Shown here piece after piece: positions 32,877 to 45,449 of a stretch of DNA of 64,000 nucleotides; the stretch's first letter is position 1, and each line of letters opens with the position of its first letter. A program made the translations under genes and the position numbers. The notes under the pieces were generated by a model. The model saw only the letters and a list, made by a program, of their open reading frames with translations. It was not told the origin of the DNA and ran no database searches. The stretch is from Aquatica leii (taxonomy: Eukaryota > Arthropoda > Insecta > Coleoptera > Lampyridae), in assembly GCA_035610365.1 (NCBI GenBank), contig CM069432.1, positions 171,118,035-171,182,034 of the forward strand, given 5' to 3'.

Positions 32877-34534
32877 CCTCCGGGGTGAGATGGAAGACCG
32901 TCTTCGGGCTTTTGATTACTTTGCGGTTCTGCTGTATTTCCATTTCTTAGATTCTTGAGTTTCTTTAATATTTTGCGCTTATTTTTATACATTACTAAAA
33001 CAGTCAAAATTATTATACAACATATTATAAAATAATGAGAAAACTGATAATTAAAAGGAATTTCCTTTGGTACATTAATTCATCTTTAATGATTTGATTT
33101 TTAAAGTTATCATTCATATTTACTTTGTTAGTTCGAACGGTTTTTCATTAACCGTGTTTTCAATTTGTATTAAAGATATTTTGGGTAACTTCATTTCTCG
33201 GTACAATTTATCTTTAGTGTTAATATACAATTGATTGTTGAATTTAATTGAACAGTTTAGTGGTAGTTTAATCAATGAGGTTTTACTTATGCTAAATGTT
33301 CCTTTTGATTTACATTGATAATTTAACAAATTTACTTTATCTGTTATTAGTATGTAATTTGCTTCATTTAATACTATTAACTCGTTATCAGTTTGTTTGA
33401 TTTTAACTATTGAACAACATTCGATTTTGTTTTGTAGAAGGTTATTCATGCAATCACTACTATTTTTCAAATAAACACTACTCTTAATTATATAATTATT
33501 TTTTACAAGAAAAGTCTTTTCACACATATTGACTTATTGTAGGACCACGCTAAATACTCGCATTGTTCTAACACATACGTTTCGCCGTAAGGTACCTTTA
33601 CAATTTGATATAGGGTCAAACTACTATTTTCCACTATTGGAAATTCTACAGAAATTACAGTTTTTTCCAAATCTAATCCAATTTTAACCGAAAGAATTGA
33701 GTAATAATAATGATCATTTACTAAATTTAATATTCCATTTGGATATAAACGTCTTAAATGACTTAGTTCTTTGCATAGCTGTGGATATGGTAATAGAAAG
33801 GGATGCAATTGGTTTCTGAAGCCTAATACAATGGATTGTTGCAACTCGTTTATAAAGGTGTCTACTTCACTTATATTAGTTTCTAAAATGGTAACGGTTT
33901 CAAGTAATAACAAATATCTGTTGAAAAGTTCTATTTCGTCATGGAGATGATTTAAATGTTTTTCAATTAATTTCATATTATTATTAGTAACATTAATTAA
34001 ATCTTTTAGTTGTGTAATTGTGTTTTGCAATAATGAGGTTCGGTGGTTAATATTGTTTATAACATTATTTTGGTTTACATTGAGTATTTCTATAGCATGA
34101 TAAATTTTTTGTTTTTCATCGTCGTCCATTAGTCCAAAGAGCCAGTTGGCTGTTTTGCCGATAAAATTGAAGGGAGATCGTTTATTTCTGGCAGGAATCA
34201 TAAAATTCTCATACTTTTTGGAAATTGTTTCAATTCGATTTTGATTGTGTAAGTAACTTAATAACGTTTATGTCGTGTTCGGAAATAAAGTGATTGATTT
34301 TTTATGATGCTTAATTTCTGTAACTTTATCTAAGATTAACTTATGTTGCGCGGTTAAATTAAAAATTAATAAATTCAAGTCGCTTATGTTCTACGCTAAA
34401 ACTAGTTTATGGTTAAAAAGGTGGTTATAAGCCTTTCCTAATTCTAATGGTAATATATAGTTCTTTAGTTCTTTTACTTCTGTTTCTTCATTTGCTACAG
34501 CTAGGGCCAGGATCGTGAGGATTGTTATCTTCAT
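32801..34534 (-). pseudogene. env: Errantivirus envelope (F-protein-like), element B, multiply frameshifted
   Basis: ATG at 34534 begins the same signal peptide as in A. Successive pieces in different frames carry the furin site RNKR and SPFNFIG (from 34201 leftwards), the middle domain (33527-33120) and the C-terminal anchor plus basic tail (33007-32801). The final piece ends inside the LTR at 32801. Most breaks are homopolymer-length differences from A (near 34400, 34240, 33510 and 33120). The shift before the membrane anchor is shared with A. Confidence 0.82.
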
Positions 34535-37500
34535 CCTGCAACAACATATACTTCTTAGTTCTTTGATTACGTCCCTTTTAAGTTTCGTGTCTGTATTTCT
34601 TTTGTTTTTGAATGTCACTGTATTATCGGTTACATTTTGTAGTTTAACTTTGGTGGCATAGGGTGTGAGTTTATTTCTCTGTTTGTTCCTTCGAACATAG
34701 ACTATTTGTTGTGGTTTGTGTTCTTCTAGTTTATTTTCGGGTTGTTTCTGCTGCACTTTTTCTTTTGCTTTTATTATGTTTTCTTTCACTTGCTGGTTAA
34801 TTAAGTTTGTGGTTTTATCTCTCTCGCATATGTAGTCTTCAGTTATTTTATTGATGGTCTGGTCAAAAGGTAAAATGTTTCTTTCATTTCCGTTAATTAT
34901 TTGAAATGGTGTAAATTTAGTTGTCGTGTGAATACTGTTGTTATATGATGTTATTGCAATGCGTAACTGAGTCTCAAATGAAAGTTTTGATTTTTCAACG
35001 TTTGATACCCTTAATGATTCGATTAGGGAGGAATTAAATCGTTCGACAATTCCGTTGGACTTTGAATTTTCAGTACAAATTTTATGGTGTTTAATTTGAT
35101 GGGTGTTAAGAAATTCTGAAATAAGATTGTTACAAAAGGAGGGGTCGTTGTCTGTGACTAATTTAGAAAATATGCCGTGATGGGACATGAATAATGTTAG
35201 ATATTCCAATATTGTTTTCGAATTTCGATCAGGTAATACGTATGCTTGTCCATATTTTGAAAATGCATCTACCATAGCGAGTATAATTTTTTGATTAATA
35301 AATAACAAATCTGAGTGTATTATTTGGAAGGGTTTATCTGCTGTTGGTGTTAGTGCTATTGGCAATTTCTGTGGGTTACGATCAATTTTAGATACGTTGC
35401 ACACGTCGCAGTTATTGATATATTTTGTTATATCAGTTTCTAGGTTTGGCCAGTAATACAATTGTTTCAATGATCTAGTCGTTTCGTTAATTCCGCGATG
35501 TTTGGTTTTTCCAGTATGATAATATTCCATCAATCTTGTTTGTTCGTTCTTGTCTTCCATGTCTTCTAATAATTTATTACTAATGTTTAGTTTTACGGTA
35601 TTATTAAAGTTTTCTCTTATTATTCTTAATATATCTCTTTCCATTTTACGGTTTTTGAAATAAATGCTAAAATTGGTATTGGGTTGAAGAATTTCTTTTA
35701 GTGTTTTTAAAATATCTTGGTCGTTAAATCCATAAGGTAAATTACAGTAGATTCTCTTTTTGGTGTTATCAAATAAGTTGATATGTTTTATAATCGCGTC
35801 CGGACTACTTCGGTGGGTGTCAAATAGTATTTGGTTTTTTGTCATATTTATTGGTGTTTCTTTATATGGGATTTCTATTTGTACATCTCCAGATGACGTA
35901 TGGATTGTTGCGTTGTCTTCTATTGGTTCTTGCGATCCCATGTTTTGAAGTATTTCATCTAATTCGGCTATGTCTTCATCTGTGGGTCCATCTGCGTTCG
36001 CTATTAATGTTTCGAAATCTATATCATTTACGTAAACGTCTTTCGGTGGTCTTGACAAGGCATCCGCAACATAATTTTCTTTGCCTTTTTTGTACTTTAA
36101 GTCATAGTTATACTCCATTAAGCTGAGTTTCCATCTGGTTAGTTTGGAATTTGCTTCTTTCAGTGAAAATAACCATGTCAGTGGTTTATGGTCGGTCTCT
36201 ATTGTAAATCGGTTTCCATATAGGTATGGTCTAAAATATTTAGTTGCCCATACGATTGACAAAAGTTCCTTTTCGATGGTACTGTAATTCTTTTCCGCAT
36301 CGTTGAGGGTTCTTGATGCGTACGCTATTGGGTGGTTCTCTTGTGTTAAGACTGCTCCTATTGCTTCATTGGATGCATCTGTTGTTAGGGTGAACTCTTT
36401 GTTCATGTCAGGATATTTTAGAACTGGGTCGTTTGTTAGAAGTGTTTTACATTTATTAATTGTTTCGATATACTCGTCATCAATTTGAAGTTCTGAATTT
36501 TTTCTTAGTCTCTTTGTTAAAGGTCTTGTAATTTTAGCGAAATCTTTGATAAATTTACGATAATATCCTAGAAGTCCTAAAAATGCTTTAATTTCTTTTT
36601 GACTACGTGGTATTGGATAATTTTTTACTGATTCTACTTTCTTTGGGTTGGGTCGAATTCCTTCTTCAGTGATAACATGTCCTAAAAATTCTGTTTCTCT
36701 TTTACAAAATTCACATTTATCCAGTTGTAGTTTCAAATTATGCAGCTGTAGTTTTTGGAACACCTTTTCTAAAGATTTTCGATGTTCTTCCAGGTTAGGA
36801 GAAAAGATAATTATGTCGTCTAGGTATACAAGGCAATGCGTGTTTATTAATTCGCTTAGCACGTTATTCATCATTCTTTGGAACGTTGCTGGAGCGTTCT
36901 TCAAACCAAACGGCATGCGATTGAATTCGAAATGTCCAAATTCGGTATTAAATGCGGTCTTTTGTTTCGAGCTTGCTTCCATCTCGATTTGGTGATAACC
37001 TGATGTTAAGTCCAAAACACTAAAGTATTGTGCTCGTCCTAATTTGTCCAGGATGTCTTCGATGTTTGGCAACGGATATCTGTCGTCAATTGTTTTGGCG
37101 TTTAATTGCCTGTAATCTATTACCATTCTGGTTTTTTCTAATCCCGATGCGTCTACTTTCTTCTTTACTAGATGAACTGGAAATCCCCAAGGCGATATGC
37201 TTGGTTGAATTATCCCTTGATCCAGCATGTCTGTTACATGTTCTCTAATTTTTCTTTGGTCGTCGAGGGTGTTCTATGCGATCTTAGAAGCATGGGTCCC
37301 TCGTCTTTGGTGGTTATTTTGTGTTTAACCAGGTTTGTTGTCGTTAATTTTTCTTCAGGCATCTTGAAGATGTCGATATACTTTCGACATGTTTTGATTA
37401 TCATTCTTCGTTCTTCAGAATTCATGTGGTCTAATCTAATCAAATTATCTAAGTTTTTAGCGATGGTTGTTGCAAATGACAAAATGGTTGTACATCTTGT

Positions 37501-38093
37501 GGGTCAATTGCTTCTTCTTCGAGATTTTTAATTTCTATTTCTTGTTCCGTGTTCGTATTATTTTCAATTACAACGTTTACATTTCCATTGAAAATTTTAT
37601 ACAAACCTTCGTTTAGTTTTATTCCGTTGATTTCTTGCTCCGGTATTAAAACGTCTTGATTTGGTTTAGCATAAGGTAATGTTAAAATTTGTTTTGTGCG
37701 AGGTAAAGTTTTAATTTTTACGGGTTTATCATAGTAGAGTGGAAAATTATTATTATCTATTCGTGTGAGTAAATTATTTTGCAAATCGATATTAAACTTT
37801 AATTTTTTCAAGTCGCGTATACCTATTAAACCGTCAAAAAATTCGTGAAAATTAAGTACAATAAATTTTAGATTTCCCGATGCTTTAAACTCTTCGAAAA
37901 TTGGTACAGTTGCTAGTGTTTTCATCGTAGTAGTTCCGTTAGCCGTATTAATTTTTAAATTTATTGGTTGAGTGGAATTGGGGTAAAATTTGGAAATTAT
38001 TCTAGGATCTAAAATGTTTATTTCACTTCCCGTGTCTATCAAAATGTTTAAAGGTGGATTTTGCAATTTAATATAAGGTAAACACTCTGTCAT
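34391..38093 (-). pseudogene. pol: Errantivirus Pol, element B, frameshifted in the protease-RT linker
   Basis: Same domain order as A. The protease is LIDTGSEINILD (38093-37449). Two one-base deletions in A runs, near 37460 and 37240, separate it from a single 945-codon frame (37228-34391) carrying RT (YLDD), RNase H and integrase (HHCC, D,D,E) without interruption. Unlike A, one A fewer near 34547 makes the pol frame run into the env signal-peptide sequence. Confidence 0.9.
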
Positions 38094-39165
38094 CTTAATT
38101 CGGTTGTTGAGGTGGCTTCTAAAAAATTTACCTCTGATTCGGTTACGTCGGTGGGAGTATTTTCATTTAACATTGAAAAGTTTTCTTCGTTTGAAGTATC
38201 ATTTAATTCATCGATTTGTTCTACATTTATAGGGGCATAATATTGATTTGTTTCTTCGTCGTAAATGAATGATTCAGGGTTCGTTTCTTGAAGGAAATTT
38301 CTTACAGTTGAAATACCTGACATTGGGGTTGGTTTGGGTAAATTAAGGTTTTGATTGGGTCTAAAAACGTTAGAAATTGGTTTATTAAATTGTTTAAATT
38401 GAGGTTGATTTTGGTTAAAGTTTGACTGATTTTGATTTAAATTGAATTGAGGATTCTGATTAAAATTTCGAAAGTTGTTTTGAAACGGGGGTCTAAAGGT
38501 TTGTTGTGGTGGTTTGAAGTTAGAAGAAATTTTCTGAAATGGATTTTGTGTTAATGGTTTAGACGGGGCGATTCTAGTGGTACTAAAAGAATTAATGCTT
38601 TGACCTGCACGTTGAGCAAAATTTAGTTCATCTTGCGCGTACGTTACCGCCTGTTCTAAAGTTTTAGGTTGTCTTGCACGAATTTGCATAGAAATTTGAT
38701 ATGGTATTGTTACTAAATATCTGTCTAACGCGTTTGATATCAATATTTCTTGTCTAAAAGCTTTATGTGATAAATCGGATAAATTTAATTTTGCAATTAA
38801 TTTCCTAATGCTGCTCTAATTCTATGTCCGTATTCTACAAGATTTTCGTTTTTATTTAATTTTACATTATTAAACTCTACGGTTAATTGTTCGAGATCCC
38901 TAATGTCCGAAAAATTTTCGATTAATGCCTTTTTAATTTGAGGCCATTCAGTTAAATCATCTCTAGGTGACAAAATTTCGCAAGCTTTTCCTCTAAATTT
39001 TGAAAATATCGCTGCTCTAATTACCGTTTGAAGTTCATCGACACTTTTATAACGAGTATGAATGTTTTCGCAAGCCATGCAGAATGCGTTGATTTGTGTT
39101 TCACTTCCGTCAAATAGCGGAATGGTGTCTAATTCAATTTTAAATAACTGAAAATTAACTGGCAT
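38090..39165 (-). pseudogene. gag: Errantivirus Gag, element B, one frameshift
   Basis: Begins MPVNFQLFKIELDT at 39165. It is identical to A apart from a few substitutions until RIRAALG, where one G is missing (near 38800-38805). The rest, including the Asn/Gln-rich tail, continues in the next frame to 38090. The overlap with pol (ATGA) is the same as in A. Confidence 0.88.
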
Positions 39166-39551
39166 TTTGTGTTCTAATTTTAAAGATTCTAATGAATTTA
39201 CTAATTCTTCCAGTTTAAAATTTGTTCTTTAATTTAGTCTTGCAAACGCAACTTCCAATTAATGGAAAAATATAAACAATATATTTAAGGAAGTACCTTA
39301 CGTGTTTATAATAAACAATGCGAATATAAGCTGCCTACCTTTATGCGTTTTCCTGCTGCCTTCGACCGTATGCTCGATGCACCTTCGCTGGCCACTTAGA
39401 CTGCTGGTCGCCGTTACTGGGTTTCTTCTTCTCGCGCCTTTGGTTTATGGGATGCTGAAGTTTGTTGTTAACCAAGGAATTAGGATTCGCCGGTCACGTA
39501 CACTTTGGTTTTCGATAAACACTTTTAGTTCATACACACGACCGTGTTAAC

Positions 39552-39570
39552 AATCCTACCGACTGCGCCA
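39552..39570 (-). promoter_or_regulatory. Primer-binding site of element B, tRNA-Ser type
   Basis: On -, TGGCGCAGTCGGTAGGATT directly follows the 5' LTR, as in element A. Confidence 0.8.
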
Positions 39571-39809
39571 ATTATATTTTAAGTTTCCCAATTGATGTTT
39601 TTAAAAACAAAACGCAAGATTAAAACCTCTGATTTATTATTAAAGATTACAGAATAATCGTTACTTAAGGTGACAAACTGTATATTAATTTATTTATTGC
39701 AATTTGCTTGTATTTATAAATTTCAAATTGATGTTACAGCATTACGTCAGTATCGTCAGAGTGCATTAAACCTATTTCCTGTTGTGTTAACAGATTCTTA
39801 GATATAACT
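39570..39809 (-). repeat. 5' LTR of element B
   Basis: 240 bp, reading AGTTATATC...ATAATT on -. No difference from 32637-32876 was noticed by eye. Confidence 0.9.
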
Positions 39810-40149
39810 TATATATATATATATATATATACATAAAAATTGTCATCGTGGCACCATAATTGGGTATTCATTGTTATTGTGGCACCCAAAAATACAAAGA
39901 GGCACCCAAGTTTGGGAGCCACAGTACTTTTACATTAAAAATTTTTCTAGAGCTTATCAACACTTTTTAAGCTCGTACGCAAAAAATTGCTTGGGAGCCA
40001 TTTTGTCAATTGGTGGTCAGATTTATACAGTTTGGTTCATTCATAATAAGACAGAGGGCGTTGTGCGATATACAGGTGTATATAATTTTGACGTATTGAA
40101 TATATGGCACCCCGATAATTGTTGTAGATTGTGGCACCATTTTTAGCGG

Positions 40150-42240
40150 CAACATTGTTGAACAGCGCGATATCGTAACAAAATAAATGTACTAAAATAT
40201 AACTTGCGTAACTCATTTTGATTTAATAAAAACTTGATAATGCTTTTTGATATCAGTTATGTTTTTGTTTAATTATTTAACTATTTGATATTTATTAACA
40301 AAATAATCAATTAAAATATTTTAGATAGTTTTTATACTGTATGAGTATCAAAATTATTTCTAAATTTAAAAAATATAATTTTACAAAAATTAATTAATAT
40401 TAAACGTTCAATATTTGTTTTAATTAGTTTTTCATAAGCAATAATTTATGCTTATTTTAGCGTAGGAACTTTAACTTGTATATTATTTTCTATTTTAAGT
40501 TTCTTGTATTTGAAAATTGATTTTTGTAAATAAAATATATTAGAACAAAAACTTATTAAACAAAAAATAAACAATTTTTTGTTGTCTAAAGTATTATAAA
40601 GCGTTAAGAAAAGTATTTTTTAAGTAAGTTTAAAGTAGTAAGTAAATGTTTTACTAGTCATTTTGTTAGCTATTTTATGAAATTTTTACTGCACTTAAAA
40701 ACAACCCTAAATCATAGTACTATAATTTCCATATTTTATAGTTTTTTTTTTCCAATATTTTTTATTAGTTGTTGATAAACTGAAATGTACGACGTTTGCT
40801 TTCAAAAACTTTAAATTGTGATTCATCCGTTCAAACAACTGTTTTTTTGCTTCTAATTTGTATTTTCTGCAAGATTGATTCTAATTGAGTTTTTTTCTGT
40901 TTCTGCAGCATACATAAACGCGCGTCGTTTATTACTTACTTTCTATAACTTAAACTGTTGTTACGGTAGTGCTGTTGCATATGATTAAATAAATTAAAAA
41001 ATAAACAAAGATCGTAATATTTAGTACTATAAAAAATTGTCTTTTGAAATTGTGTCATCTCATTAAATTTATTTTGAGGTTTAATAATTTTCACTTAGTT
41101 TATAGTCGAAATTATTTAGTTTTTTTCTCTGTTCTTTTCATCTTAAACACAGGTGGCTAGCCAAATCCATAACAATGTCCCTAGAACTAGACACTAGCTT
41201 AAGTACTTGCAGGTTTTAGAATTCCAGTTCTTTCTTGAAACATCCACTTTTTAATCATGTTTGCTAATTGTTTCACTGTTATAATATTTTTTAGTTGCAT
41301 GGATATCTGATTAAAGATGCCAGGTTCTATAAGTTGTATTGATTTCTGACCCATTTTCTTATTTGGTTTTTGTTATACGGTTTTCCTTTGCTTTATCATG
41401 ATTGTGATTTATCTTGTTTGTTGTTTTTTGTTATTAAATTGGTATATAAGTGTTGTAAACAAAAAATGTTATTTTTTGAAGATTTTTGAAATTTAACATT
41501 TTTTCTTCAATGTAAAAAATAACTTTAAATTTAACAATCAAAATTATATTTTTGTTATAAAATGATACTACCATATTCCAATATACCTAACCAAATGTAT
41601 GTATATTATTTACAGTTATATTTGACTTTTCTTGAGCATTCTATAGATTTTCAATGTAAATGAACAAAGATTTTTTATTAAATACTAAAATAGAAAACAT
41701 CAGAAACAAGTTGTAGAATTTTAGAAATTGACAGCCGCATCCTAAAAAGTAGTTACTTCTTTAAAGTTGCTAGACGTAAACATTGTCCACAAAGAAAATT
41801 TGCTACATTATTGATAAATGTAAATACAAATTTAATATTGAAAAAATGTATTTTTAGTTTTGTATTTTTAAACTTTCTGACTTTTACCTTTACTTTTTTC
41901 AGTATTTACCTTGATCCTTTCTGGTAATTTTGTACGTACAAAACATTAGAAAACAAAACGAACACTACATCTAACGTTTCTTATGACAAAGAATTGATTT
42001 ATATCAAACCTACAATTTTAAAATTATAATTATTTTAATAAAGTACTTAGCAAGATACCCACTGATGAGTATTAAAATCAATACACCATAATCTGCCTTT
42101 CTAAAATTATTAACCGAAAATTACACTTTTAAGAAACTCAAAACACAGGATTATTTATTAACAGATCAAAAACTTTACTACTAAATTTCGTAATTAATTA
42201 TATTCATGCTTTTGTATTTTTAATTTTTTTTTAAAGATTT
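40150..42240. other. AT-rich interior of the candidate TIR element
   Basis: No supported coding region or RNA gene. Only short AT-driven open frames occur. The 91-codon frame at 39871-40146 has no recognisable motif and lies in the GGCACC-rich end. Confidence 0.45.
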
Positions 42241-42244
42241 GACG

Positions 42245-42420
42245 TGAAACTTGACATTAACAGATAAATCCCCTAGTTCCAGCAAACCCTAACTCACAAA
42301 CTAGTGCCCTAACTCAAGAATTTAAATATGGAAAATAGGCCGAGCCACCCCTAATTTGAAGCGTCTTTCAAGTTTCTATGCGACAGTAAAAAGAAACTAA
42401 AATTTACGCAACGGAAAAAT
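42245..42420 (-). repeat. Single inverted, partial copy of the 263-bp repeat
   Basis: The segment with CCCTAGTTCCAGCAAACCC and CTAACTCAAGAATTTAAAT, read on -, matches the TTGAGTTAGGGTTGCTGGAGCTAGGG part of the tandem repeat downstream. Nearby TCTATGCGACAG matches the inverse of the repeat's CTGTCGCATAGA. It makes the interior partly palindromic. Confidence 0.6.
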
Positions 42421-42679
42421 TTCGTCGACGCAATATTGAAGAATGCCGCTAAATTACGCCATAGATCTTCCAAAATGTAAGGAAACGTTTAGAGCAGAAT
42501 TTGTATTATTGTATGGAAGTTGGTTGCGCACAATTTGAGCTTTTGTTGAACTAATAAAAATTTCTTCTGACGTTGAATTTTGATGTTTCAAATTTTTCTA
42601 CACTTTTAAAATTTTTATAAACTTAAAAACAATCATGCACACACATAGAGAATCAAGAGACCATTAAAATCAGGGTTAC

Positions 42680-43830
42680 TCGACCACCTTACTATAATTT
42701 TTGTTTTTGTTGGTGGTTATTGGGGCTAGAAGGTTGACCTGACAAAATCAAATTTGACGCCAAAATGTGTCGTTCAAAAAGTCAAAAGTGGCGTGTTTTA
42801 GGATTTTTTCTAAACAACACCCCCACCTTATGTAATCTAGAGGGTTGTTTTTTATGGGGACAAAAAAAATAATAAAACTACTTTTGGCCTTGCTGTCGTA
42901 TAGAGAATTAAAAGAACTTTTAAATGACAGGTCGTTTGACGCCCTTCTCTTGAATTAGGGGTTGCTAGATCTAGAGGGATGGTATGTCAATTTCAAGTTT
43001 GATATTTAAAGTTGTCTCCTAAAAATCAAGAATCGACCTGTCTGAGTGTTTTTTAATAACTTAGTTTCCCCACCTTAGTTAATCTAGAGGGTTGTTTTTA
43101 ATAGAGACGAAAAAACATTGGAAAAAAACTATTTTCAGCTATGCTGTTGCATAGAGAATTAAAAGACGCTTTAAATGAGGGGTCATTCGACCTCCTTCCC
43201 CTATTCAAATTCTTGAGTTAAGGGTTGCTGGAGCTAGGGAGTTGATGTGTCAATGTCAAGTTTGAAATTTATAGTTGTTTTTTAAAAATCAAGAATTGAT
43301 CTGCCCGAGCGTTTTTTTAAGAACCTAGTCTCCCCACCTTAGTTAATCTAAAGGGTTGTTTTTAAAGAAGACGAAAAAGAATTGGATAAATCTATTTTTG
43401 GCCATGCTGTCGCATAGAGAATTTAAAGACGCTTTAAATGAAGAGTCATTCGAGTTCCTTTCCTTATTTAAATTTTTGAGTTAGGGGTTGTTGGAGCTAC
43501 GGGGTTGATGTGTCAATGTCAAGTTTAATATCTCAAGTTATTTACTAAAAATCAAGAATCGACCTGTCAAAGCGTTTGTTAAAAAACTAGACTCCCCCAC
43601 TTTACTTAATCTAGAGGGTTGTTTTTTATAGGAACACAAAAAAATTCAATAAAACCACTTTCTGCCATGCTGTCCTCATAGAGAATTGCAGGTGGTTTTA
43701 AATGAAGGTTCGTTCAACCCCCTTCCCTGATTTAAATTCTTAAGTTAGGGGTTGCTGGGTTTAGAGGGTTGATGTGTCAATGTCAAGTTTGACAATTAAA
43801 GTTGTGTCCCAAAAGTGTCCTAAAGCAGGG
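42680..43830 (+). repeat. 263-bp tandem repeat, about 4.3 units
   Basis: The anchor GGTTGCTGGAGCTAGGGAGTT recurs with variants at about 42718, 42960, 43223, 43486 and 43749. The last four are spaced 263 bp apart. Each unit also holds CACCTTAGTTAATCTAGAGGG, GCTGTCGCATAGAGAATTAAAAG and GTCATTCGACCTCCTTCCC. The units differ by many substitutions, so the array is not recent. Confidence 0.8.
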
Positions 43831-44181
43831 ATGTTTTTTTTTCAAAAGCTTACTCCATATAAGCAGCATTATAAAAGTGAAATATCATATACATACAGTT
43901 TAATTAAAAACGAAATATTTACTAACTGGCACCTTTACTATTTAATTTATATGACAACAATGTTGGGTGTCATTTACTATTTTAAACATGTATTTATATA
44001 CAAATGAGTGCCATTTGCATCATACACATCGATATGCCACAATGACATATATTATCAAAGAATTTATACACCCGGGTGTCTTTTATGCAATAGGTATGGT
44101 GGGTGCCACATAATTCAACACTTACGTATATATATATATATTTTGTAATGATAAGACAATTATTATTGTGTTTCTTTTGTA

Positions 44182-44964
44182 ATGTGTAATCGCATCAAGG
44201 TTTCTCATTTGAATGTACAATCAGTTATATCTAAATTTTCTGATTTTAAGGAATATTTATTAATGGAAAAACTTGATATTATTGGAGTAACTGAAACTTG
44301 GCTTACGTGCTCGATAAGTGGTGATTCAGTCAATATTCCTGGTTATAAATTTGTACGAAAGAACCGTATCACAATGACCAGAGGTGAAGGTGTAAAGCTT
44401 TACATCAAAAATAATTTCGCTTATTCAGTGTTAGATGTAACAAGCAATACCAATGCAATTGAGCAAATTTGGGTGGGTTTAAATTGTAGTAACTCGGTTG
44501 TGATTATTGGTACCGTTTATAGAAGACATGAGTTTGCATGCGCTGAGTTTTTGAAGGCATTCGAAGATTCATTAACTTTAGTAACCTCTAAATCTGAAGA
44601 TGTACTCTGCTTAGGCGATTTCAACATCGATTTATTCAAGTTTAACGATGTATACACTTTACAATTTTGTTCTTTAATTGACTCGATCGGGTATAAACAA
44701 ATTATTGATAAATCTACATGTGTTACTAGAAATAGTTCTACATTAATTGATCTAATATTAGTTCCAACGAATAAGCAGATTATTGTTTCAGATGCGATAA
44801 GTATGCATCACATTTCAGATCATTATTTAATTTATTGTGAAATTGATGTTTCCTACTCAGTAGCAAATAAATGTATTTATTTCTCATTTACAAATTTTAA
44901 TAAAGTCAATTTTAATCATTTTTATAGCAAATTACAGTCTATTCTATGGCGTAATATTTATTAA
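44182..44964 (+). pseudogene. LINE ORF2 endonuclease domain (APE type)
   Basis: 260 codons with the APE motifs in order: HLNVQS (Asn), VTETWLT (Glu), GTVYRR (Tyr), LGDFNIDLF (Asp/Asn), STLIDLI (Ser, Asp) and ISDHYLI (the SDH triad). All expected catalytic residues are present. This enzyme would nick target DNA for priming. The frame ends at TAA 44962-44964. The next part is in another frame with further stops. Confidence 0.88.
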
Positions 44965-45098
44965 ATAGATAATATAAATGACAAAGTGAAGTTTTTTAAT
45001 AGTAATATTATCTCCATTTGGGATAGACACGCTGCAATTAAAACTATAAGAATTTTTAAACCTTATGCTCCTTAGTTAATTGATAATCTTAAGTTAAT

Positions 45099-45440
45099 AT
45101 GTCTCTTAGAGATAAAGCATTGAAGAAGTTTAAAAAAACTCGGAGTACTGCGCAGTGGGATTACTATAAAACGCTACGTAGGTTAACTAACTTTTCAATA
45201 CGCAGTGAAAAAAAAACTTATTTTGAATTAAAATTTCAAAAAAATGGTGGTAACGTATCTGCTGTTAGAAAAGAATTTAAAAAAAATAACGTTTACAATA
45301 AAAAAACTTCATCTGAAATTCCCACAAATTTATTAGATGCAGATGAAATCAACGAATCTTTTATATATCTACTTAGCACTTGCATGTCTAACGCAAATAC
45401 TAATTTTATCAAATTTTATACTAATAATTCATTTAAATAA
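45099..45440 (+). pseudogene. LINE ORF2 linker between endonuclease and RT
   Basis: MSLRDKALKKFKKTRSTAQW...YYKTLRRLTNF is the usual basic helical linker (RD.A..K.K.....W..Y...RN) of Jockey/CR1 elements. The frame is open for 113 codons. The stops before and after it are mutations. Confidence 0.75.
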
Positions 45441-45449
45441 TTTAGCTAT

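Larger units (their letters stand above)
32637..39809 (-). mobile_element. Errantivirus-like Ty3/gypsy element B, inverted relative to A
   Basis: 7.2 kb on -, nearly identical to element A. Its two 240-bp LTRs look identical to each other, so the insertion is recent. It is flanked by TATA on both sides (32633-32636 and 39810-39813), a good 4-bp target duplication although inside a TA repeat. Gag, pol and env are each interrupted by one-base differences from A. Confidence 0.92.
39831..44126. mobile_element. Candidate non-autonomous TIR element with GGCACC-rich ends
   Basis: The block is bordered on both sides by TA tracts (39810-39830 and about 44127-44141). Its ends are similar when one is inverted: left ACATAAAAATTG...GTGGCACC, right (inverted) ACGTAAGTGTTG...GTGGCACC. 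Further GTGGCACC, GGCACCC or GGGTGCC words cluster within 300 bp of each end (39850-39920, 40105-40140, 43970-44110). It encodes no transposase. The interior is AT-rich with a 263-bp tandem repeat. The TIR similarity is partial, so the element call is an inference. Confidence 0.4.

Noticed and set aside
39871-40146. 91-codon frame with several Trp/His residues
   Set aside because: It results from the repeated GGCACCC words and shows no family pattern.
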